In this document: positions 1 through 4,622 of the stretch, piece by piece
Layout of the letters: every line of letters begins with the position of its first letter
Numbering within the stretch: the stretch's first letter is position 1
NCBI GenBank assembly: GCA_035760665.1
Contig: DASTSN010000045.1
Span: forward strand, 1-7,532
Length of the DNA stretch: 7,532 nucleotides
Reading direction: 5' to 3'
From: DASTSN01 sp035760665
GTDB taxonomy: Bacteria > Bacteroidota > Bacteroidia > Chitinophagales > Chitinophagaceae
Notes under the pieces: model-generated
Databases searched by the model: none
Seen by the model: only the letters and a program-made list of their open reading frames with translations
What the model was told of the DNA's origin: nothing
Program-made: the position numbers and the translations under genes

Positions 1-576
1 ACAAAAACAAGACTGGAAGCATTTAGCGATGGTGTGCTGGCAATTATTATTACCATAATGGTACTGGAACTTAAAACGCCGCACAGTACCCATTGGGAGG
101 CTATCAAGCCACTGATTCCTGTGTTTACCAGTTACCTGCTCAGTTTTATCATGGTGGCAATTTACTGGGGCAACCATCATCACTTATTGCATACCGTCAG
201 TCATATCAACAGCCGGATTATCTGGGCTAATATGCACCTGCTCTTTTGGCTTTCCTTGATTCCTTTTGCCACCGGCTGGGTGGGAGAAAATAATTTTGAT
301 ACAATATCTGTTGCTGTGTATGCCACTGTGCTGGCCATTTGCGCCATTGCTTATTACATCTTGCTCAGAAACATAGTTGCCAGTCATCCCCACAATACCA
401 GCCTGAAGCTGCCGCTGGAAAAGCAGTCCCGCAAAGGATTTATATCCTTGATTGGCTATCTTCTTGCTATTCCGGCTGCCTTTGTGAACAGCCTGATTTC
501 TGTGCTGATCTTTGTATTGATCGCCATTCTTTGGTGGATCCCTGACCGAAATATTGAGAGAGCACTGAAGGAGTAG
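1..576 (+). CDS. TMEM175/DUF1211 family membrane protein, probable cation (K+) channel, 5' partial
   Basis: The frame is open from base 1 and gives 191 residues before a TAG stop, so the true start lies just upstream of the window. The opening residues RLEAFSDGVLAI match the hallmark R-x-x-x-F-S-D-G-V motif of the TMEM175/DUF1211 family, which sits at the start of the first membrane helix and usually only a few residues from the N terminus; the gene is therefore nearly complete. About six hydrophobic segments follow (window residues roughly 12-24, 38-58, 73-95, 101-121, 144-161 and 163-181), and the WGNHHHLLH stretch after the second is also typical. Bacterial members have a single six-helix repeat and assemble as tetramers that conduct K+ and other monovalent cations; that role is taken from the family. 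The gene converges on the GNAT gene with a shared hairpin between them. A GTG at base 34 is internal to the FSDGV motif and is not the start. Confidence 0.88.
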   Translation, partial: TKTRLEAFSDGVLAIIITIMVLELKTPHSTHWEAIKPLIPVFTSYLLSFIMVAIYWGNHHHLLHTVSHINSRIIWANMHLLFWLSLIPFATGWVGENNFDTISVAVYATVLAICAIAYYILLRNIVASHPHNTSLKLPLEKQSRKGFISLIGYLLAIPAAFVNSLISVLIFVLIAILWWIPDRNIERALKE

Positions 577-588
577 GAGGGGGGGGAT

Positions 589-637
589 AAAGAGAAAAAG
601 TCTTATTCGACATGTGGCATTTACCCTTTTTCTCTTT
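589..637. terminator. Inverted repeat between convergent genes, probable bidirectional terminator
   Basis: Bases 589-600 (AAAGAGAAAAAG) are perfectly complementary to 626-637 (CTTTTTCTCTTT), giving a 12-bp stem around a 25-base loop. It lies 12 bases past the TMEM175 stop and 20 bases past the GNAT stop, exactly where a shared terminator would be expected. On either strand the 3' arm is pyrimidine- and T-rich. It is not a textbook terminator: the stem is AT-rich, the loop is long, and there is no separate T run after the stem. Confidence 0.5.
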
Positions 638-657
638 TGCATAAGCCAGCACAGTGC

Positions 658-1206
658 TTACGAAATGTTATTCTCGCTGGGGTAAACATCTTTCTTTAAT
701 ACAGAAAACTCCAGGGGCCGGCGGGGTGTCCCAAAGCGTTCATCCCTCGGGAAGGGCTTTGTTTCACCAGTTGGAATATAACCACGCCGCTTATACCATG
801 CCAGCAATTCATGCCTCAGCGATATTACATTCATAATAATTGAGCGGCAATGCGTACGTCCGGCGTGTTCTTCAGCAGCTTTCAATAATTGCTTGCCTGT
901 TCCTCTGCCCTGAACTAACGGAGAAACAGCCAGCATGCCCAGGTATAACTGATCGCCTGACTTTTGCAGAAATACGCAACCGCAGATGTTTTTATCATTG
1001 TCTGCGCATTTTAAAATAACTGCATCGGGCCGTTCCATCATTTCAAGCAGGGAAGTCTCATCGATACGCAGTGAACCGGCAATAAGGTCTGCTTCCGTTG
1101 TCCACCCTTTTTTTGAATACTCTCCGCGGTAAGCACTGTTCACCAGGGCAGCTATTTGTGTACAATCGTCTTTTTGAGCAGTTGAGATGAAAAATTGTTC
1201 CTGCAT
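658..1206 (-). CDS. GNAT family N-acetyltransferase
   Basis: The product is 182 residues, a normal single-domain GNAT length. GNAT enzymes transfer an acetyl group from acetyl-CoA to an amine. The acetyl-CoA pyrophosphate-binding loop is visible as QGRGTG (residues 99-104, matching Q/R-x-x-G-x-G), preceded by the beta strand LYLGMLAVSPLV (87-98). The later motif around LLAWYKRRGYIPTGE (134-147), with Tyr138 and the G-Y pair at 142-143, is the usual RimI-like motif B region. The N-terminal stretch AYRGEY...GWTTEADL (25-41) resembles an uncharacterised GNAT subgroup, so the substrate cannot be named. The ATG at 1204-1206 is the only reasonable start; AAGG directly abuts it, too close for a normal Shine-Dalgarno site. 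The gene starts 55 bases after the SDR stop on the same strand with no clear promoter between, so it is probably read from the SDR promoter. Confidence 0.9.
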   Translation of the reverse strand: MQEQFFISTAQKDDCTQIAALVNSAYRGEYSKKGWTTEADLIAGSLRIDETSLLEMMERPDAVILKCADNDKNICGCVFLQKSGDQLYLGMLAVSPLVQGRGTGKQLLKAAEEHAGRTHCRSIIMNVISLRHELLAWYKRRGYIPTGETKPFPRDERFGTPRRPLEFSVLKKDVYPSENNIS

Positions 1207-1261
1207 CCTTAAATATCAATGAAACTTTATAAGTCTTAAAAATGATAGCCGAAAAAGCAAA

Positions 1262-2020
1262 TTATAAATTAATACCTCCGGAGGCTTCAATGCGCTGTGC
1301 ATTGATCCAGCCGGCATCCGCCGTGCATAAAAAGGCAATGATGCCACCAATGTCATTTGCTTCGCCAACCCTGCCAAGAGCTGTTTGCTTTGCCATAAAG
1401 GCTTTGCGGTCGGGATTATTTCTGATGGCAGCATTGTTGAAATCGGTTTCCACCGGACCGGGTGCTACTACGTTCGCGGTGATGCCCCTGGCGCCTGCTT
1501 CCTTGGCAAGGTAGCGGGTGAATGTTTCAATTGCCCCTTTCATGGATGCATATACTGAATAACCCGGTACACAGAACCGCGTAGTTCCGGTAGAAATATT
1601 AATGATTCGTCCTCCATCATTAATCATTGGCAGCAATTTTTGCGTCAGAAAATACACACTTTTAAAATGAATGTTGAGAAACCGGTCGAAATCATTTTCG
1701 GTTACCTCTGCAAAAGGAATGGTAGCCCCAATACCGGCATTGTTAACCAGGAAATCAAATTGGCTGGCACCCCAATGTTTTTGTAAACAGTTGCTGACAT
1801 CTTCGACAAATGCCTCAAGAGATCCGATATCCTCTGCGGTATACCGAAGTGCCACAGCTTTTTGGCCCCTGGCAGTGATTTCTTTTACTACAGTATCCGC
1901 AGCTTCCTGCTGAGAATGATACGTGAGGATTACGTCATTTCCATATTCGGCAAGCCGTAAGGCCATATTTTTTCCCAATCCGCGGCTGCCGCCGGTTACC
2001 AGTGCTATTTTAGTACCCAT
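1262..2020 (-). CDS. SDR family oxidoreductase (classical, probably NADPH-dependent)
   Basis: With the ATG at 2018-2020 the product is 252 residues, the classical short-chain dehydrogenase/reductase length, and the cofactor-binding strand starts at once (GTKIALVTGGSRGLG). Visible motifs are TGGSRGLG (residues 9-16, TGxxxGxG), NNAG (93-96), the catalytic-type Asn116, the YASMK active site (Tyr157, Lys161) and the PG...T stretch at 187-192. Arg13 in the glycine loop and no acidic residue at the end of the second strand (ILTYHS) favour NADPH. By the usual 13-residue spacing to the catalytic Tyr, the serine position is Thr144, with Ser143 next to it. A GTG at 2092 would add 24 residues, but the predicted promoter -7 element lies inside that extension, so the shorter start is preferred. 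The closest resemblance is to FabG-like and glucose-dehydrogenase-like SDRs; the substrate is unknown. It probably heads an operon with the GNAT gene. Confidence 0.92.
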   Translation of the reverse strand: MGTKIALVTGGSRGLGKNMALRLAEYGNDVILTYHSQQEAADTVVKEITARGQKAVALRYTAEDIGSLEAFVEDVSNCLQKHWGASQFDFLVNNAGIGATIPFAEVTENDFDRFLNIHFKSVYFLTQKLLPMINDGGRIINISTGTTRFCVPGYSVYASMKGAIETFTRYLAKEAGARGITANVVAPGPVETDFNNAAIRNNPDRKAFMAKQTALGRVGEANDIGGIIAFLCTADAGWINAQRIEASGGINL

Positions 2021-2042
2021 TTGAATGAATTTACTGTTTATG

Positions 2043-2052
2043 TCGATATCGA
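2043..2052. promoter_or_regulatory. 10-bp palindrome, possible operator
   Basis: TCGATATCGA is a perfect 10-bp palindrome in the 5' leader of the SDR gene, a few bases downstream of the predicted transcription start. The position suits a repressor site, but a palindrome this short can occur by chance and no regulator gene is adjacent. Confidence 0.2.
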
Positions 2053-2062
2053 AATAAGGCAA

Positions 2063-2093
2063 CAAAATTATACCGGATATGTTTACCTGCACA
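2063..2093 (-). promoter_or_regulatory. Bacteroidota-type promoter for the SDR-GNAT unit
   Basis: Read on the minus strand, TAATTTTG at 2070-2063 fits the -7 consensus TAnnTTTG. TGTG at 2093-2090 is a one-mismatch -33 element (consensus TTTG), and 19 bases separate them. Transcription would begin near 2057, about 37 bases before the ATG at 2020 and downstream of the alternative GTG at 2092, which decides the SDR start. Confidence 0.6.
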
Positions 2094-2178
2094 CTGGCTT
2101 TTTTGTTCTGTGCATGACATGATAGCTGTATCTGTTTCTTACTCCTGAACGCTGATCAAAAAATCCTTCGCAACGGCT

Positions 2179-2186
2179 TATCTTTG
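2179..2186 (+). promoter_or_regulatory. Promoter -7 element for the ABC exporter gene
   Basis: TATCTTTG matches the Bacteroidota -7 consensus TAnnTTTG exactly and lies 16 bases before the TTG start codon. No good TTTG -33 element is present at the expected distance (around 2156). The implied 5' leader is only about ten bases long, with no Shine-Dalgarno sequence. Confidence 0.5.
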
Positions 2187-2202
2187 CACAAACGCTAATC
2201 AT

Positions 2203-4035
2203 TTGAAGCATTTAAAGGCGCTTAACAAATATTTCTGGAAATATCGCATCAGGCTGGGCATCGGTATTGTTTTCGTGATTGTATCAAACTATTTCGGTGT
2301 GTTATCGCCGCAGGTAACCGGTTTCATAGTTGGTTTTGTACAAAAACATTTATCCGGCAAATCCACTTCGGGCCCAGCTGCACATTATGATATTCTCGTC
2401 AATAAATTCATAGACAAACTAAGTCATGCTGACCTGAGTATTAGCTCGGTAGTGGCATTGAGTGGGATTACCATCCTGGTATTGGCGCTGCTCAGGGGCT
2501 TTTTTATGTTTCTGATGCGGCAAACCATTATCGTGATGAGCCGCCATATTGAATTTGATCAGAAAAACGAAGTGTATAACCATTACCAGCAACTAGATAC
2601 GGCTTTTTATAAAACACACAGCACGGGTGATCTGATGAACCGAATTGCGGAAGACGTGAGCCGGGTGCGTATGTTTACCGGGCCTGCAATTATGTACCTT
2701 GTTAACCTGGCGACCTTGATTTCACTCAGCATATTTTACATGCTTAAGCGGGATACTACATTAACACTCTACGTACTGGCGCCCCTGCCTTTACTGGCGG
2801 TAGCCATTTATTATGTCAATACAATTATTCACAAAAAGAGCGAACGGATCCAGTCTTTATTATCAGATCTTACCACCAATGCACAGGAATCGTATTCCGG
2901 TATTCGTGTTATCAAATCTTTCGTGCAGGAAAAAGCCATGTACCGGTTTTTTGAAAAAAACAGCGAAGAATACAAGGTTAACGCAATAGGCTTAGCGAAA
3001 GTTGAAGCGGTTTATTTCCCTTCTATGACTTTGATCATCGGGCTCAGCACACTGCTCACCATTATGATTGGCGGGTTGTCGTATATCCACAATCCTGAAC
3101 AAACGCCCATTGCCACCATTGTAGAGTTTGTGATTTATATAAATATGCTGATGTTTCCTGTAAGTGCAATCGGATGGACAGCCAGTATGATCCAGCGGGC
3201 AGCCGCATCACAGAAACGGTTAAACGAATTTTTGCAAACGAAGCCAGATATTCATAATAGCCCGGTTGCTGAAAAAATTACCATTGAGGGTAATATCCGT
3301 TTCAACAGTGTCAATTTTATTTACCCGCATACAGGTATTCATGCACTTAAAAATTTTGATCTCGAAATAAAAAAAGGACAAAAAGTCGCAATTGTTGGCC
3401 GGACGGGCAGCGGGAAATCAACCGTCGCACAATTGCTGTTGCGGATGTATGATACAACCGGCGGGACTATTGAAATCGATGGAAAAAATATCCGCGAGAT
3501 AGACCTGAAGACATTACGGGAACAGATCAGCTATGTGCCGCAGGATGTGTTTTTATTCAGCGACAGCATCGAAAATAATATTCGTTTTGGATTAAAGAAA
3601 GACGATCCTGCACAAGTGAAAAAAGCAGCCGAATACGCCAGTATTCACGTGGATATTGCCAGCTTTCCCGAACAATACAACACGATGGTGGGTGAACGGG
3701 GCGTTACACTTTCCGGTGGACAAAAGCAGCGGATTTCGATTGCCCGTGGCCTGATTAAAAATCCAAACCTTGTAGTCTTCGATGATTGCTTAAGCGCTGT
3801 TGATGCACGTACAGAAAAGACAATCATTACAAATTTATATGACTACCTGCAGGACAAAACCGCCATTATCATCACCCACAGAATCTTTTCACTTTTTCAA
3901 TTTGATAAAATAGTGGTGCTGGAAGATGGTGAAATAGCCGAGGTAGGAATGCATGATGAGTTACTATCCCGAAACGGGTACTATGCAGAATTATATGCCC
4001 GCCAGCAGGAACAGGACACCGGAAATGGCGACTGA
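2203..4035 (+). CDS. ABC exporter half-transporter (fused membrane and ATPase domains)
   Basis: This 610-residue protein has the standard order of a six-helix ABC membrane domain (residues about 15-330; helices near 16-38, 85-105, 163-181, 187-206, 272-291 and 305-325) followed by an ATPase domain (about 360-600). The first coupling-helix region reads TGDLMNRIAEDVSRVR (141-156). ATPase motifs are the A-loop Tyr374, Walker A GRTGSGKST (399-407), Q-loop Gln447, signature LSGGQKQR (503-510), Walker B LVVFDD (523-528) and H-loop His559. The residue after the Walker B aspartate is Asp528, where active sites normally have Glu; this occurs in the degenerate site of heterodimeric exporters such as TM287 or the YheI/BmrC type. 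No partner gene is present here. The loop between helices 1 and 2 (about 42-80) is rather long. The start is TTG: there is no in-frame ATG or GTG upstream after the stop at 2146, and the N terminus MKHLKALNKYFWKY is typical of Bacteroidota relatives. It probably acts as an inner-membrane lipid, peptide or drug exporter; the substrate is unknown. Confidence 0.93.
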   Translation: MKHLKALNKYFWKYRIRLGIGIVFVIVSNYFGVLSPQVTGFIVGFVQKHLSGKSTSGPAAHYDILVNKFIDKLSHADLSISSVVALSGITILVLALLRGFFMFLMRQTIIVMSRHIEFDQKNEVYNHYQQLDTAFYKTHSTGDLMNRIAEDVSRVRMFTGPAIMYLVNLATLISLSIFYMLKRDTTLTLYVLAPLPLLAVAIYYVNTIIHKKSERIQSLLSDLTTNAQESYSGIRVIKSFVQEKAMYRFFEKNSEEYKVNAIGLAKVEAVYFPSMTLIIGLSTLLTIMIGGLSYIHNPEQTPIATIVEFVIYINMLMFPVSAIGWTASMIQRAAASQKRLNEFLQTKPDIHNSPVAEKITIEGNIRFNSVNFIYPHTGIHALKNFDLEIKKGQKVAIVGRTGSGKSTVAQLLLRMYDTTGGTIEIDGKNIREIDLKTLREQISYVPQDVFLFSDSIENNIRFGLKKDDPAQVKKAAEYASIHVDIASFPEQYNTMVGERGVTLSGGQKQRISIARGLIKNPNLVVFDDCLSAVDARTEKTIITNLYDYLQDKTAIIITHRIFSLFQFDKIVVLEDGEIAEVGMHDELLSRNGYYAELYARQQEQDTGNGD

Positions 4036-4083
4036 AGGCCCTTTTAGCAGAAAATACCCCTGAAAAAGCCCGTAGCGATTGAA

Positions 4084-4114
4084 TTTGGCTGTTTCAAAAA
4101 CATAATTATATTTG
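4084..4114 (+). promoter_or_regulatory. Bacteroidota-type promoter for the PUR-family gene
   Basis: TTTG at 4084-4087 and TATATTTG at 4107-4114 are separated by 19 bases, matching the Bacteroidota consensus TTTG-N19-TAnnTTTG exactly. Transcription should begin about 5-7 bases after 4114, leaving a leader of roughly 43 bases before the GTG at 4164. This promoter makes the gene independent of the ABC gene 128 bases upstream. Confidence 0.78.
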
Positions 4115-4163
4115 TGCCTTCAGTAAACCAAAAGGAATTTTCTAACTGCAAAAATCTACAACT

Positions 4164-4574
4164 GTGGCGTACGAAAACAACGACAAGAAAATGGAAAGCA
4201 TTTACAGCAAACGGATTCGTGCTGGAAAAAGAAGAACCTATTTTTTTGATGTAAGGGCTACCCGGGGAAATGATTACTACCTAACCATTACCGAGAGCCG
4301 TAAGCGTTTTAATGATAACGGGTACGACCGGCATAAAATATTCCTTTACAAAGAAGATTTCAATAAATTTATCAAAGCATTAAATGAGGCTGTTGATTAT
4401 GTAAAAACTGAATTAATGCCTGACTTTGACTTTGATGCATTTAATCATGATGATGTGGTGGCAGAGCATGAGGGTGAAGAAACCGTTGTTGATACAGCCT
4501 CTGCAGAAGAAGTGGAAACCACCAACGATGTGCCGTCCGATAACGGCGCCAGCGAAGAAGTAGATAAATGGTAA
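4164..4574 (+). CDS. PUR family (DUF3276) DNA/RNA-binding protein
   Basis: The 136-residue product has the compact PUR fold found in Bacteroidota and Borrelia, related to eukaryotic Pur-alpha, which binds single-stranded DNA and RNA. Residues about 11-84 form the PUR domain, with the characteristic stretches SKRIRAGKRRTYFFDVRAT (15-33), NDYYLTITESRKRF (36-49) and HKIFLYKEDFNKF (57-69). After residue 85 the protein becomes a strongly acidic, probably disordered tail rich in Glu and Asp, ending EEVDKW. The start is GTG, giving MAYENNDKKM as in relatives; an in-frame ATG at 4191 would remove the first nine residues. A purine-rich AAAGGAA at 4131-4137 is too far from the GTG to act as its ribosome site; it lies about eight bases before an in-frame CTG (4146) that I regard as an unlikely start. 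The gene has its own promoter and terminator, so it is a monocistronic unit. Its precise cellular role is not established. Confidence 0.92.
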   Translation: MAYENNDKKMESIYSKRIRAGKRRTYFFDVRATRGNDYYLTITESRKRFNDNGYDRHKIFLYKEDFNKFIKALNEAVDYVKTELMPDFDFDAFNHDDVVAEHEGEETVVDTASAEEVETTNDVPSDNGASEEVDKW

Positions 4575-4598
4575 TCAAACCAACTGCTTATACTTTAA

Positions 4599-4622
4599 GG
4601 CCTCTGCGAAGAGGCTTTTTTT
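4599..4622 (+). terminator. Intrinsic terminator of the PUR-family gene
   Basis: GCCTCT (4600-4605) pairs with AGAGGC (4610-4615) around a GCGA loop, a stable GNRA tetraloop, and is followed by seven T residues (4616-4622). Flanking A/T and G/T pairs (bases 4597-4599 with 4616-4618) could lengthen the stem. It begins 25 bases after the PUR stop. The T run overlaps the stop codon of the convergent protease gene (4621-4623). On the minus strand the hairpin is followed only by a short T-poor stretch, so it should terminate that transcript less well. Confidence 0.88.

Noticed and set aside
579..586. Run of eight G residues right after the TMEM175 stop, possible phase-variable tract
   Set aside because: It lies outside both convergent reading frames, so slippage would not change either protein.
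184..652. Long minus-strand frames opposite the TMEM175 gene
   Set aside because: They run antisense to a gene with clear family motifs; their peptides show no domain and arise from the complement of membrane-protein codons.
1262..2092. A longer 276-residue SDR starting at GTG 2092
   Set aside because: The extra 24 residues precede the natural SDR N terminus, and the predicted -7 promoter element lies within them, so the extension would not be transcribed in full.
4036..4083. Terminator after the ABC exporter gene
   Set aside because: Only a four-base TTTT/AAAA pairing is possible (near 4046-4058); there is no GC-rich stem and no T run.
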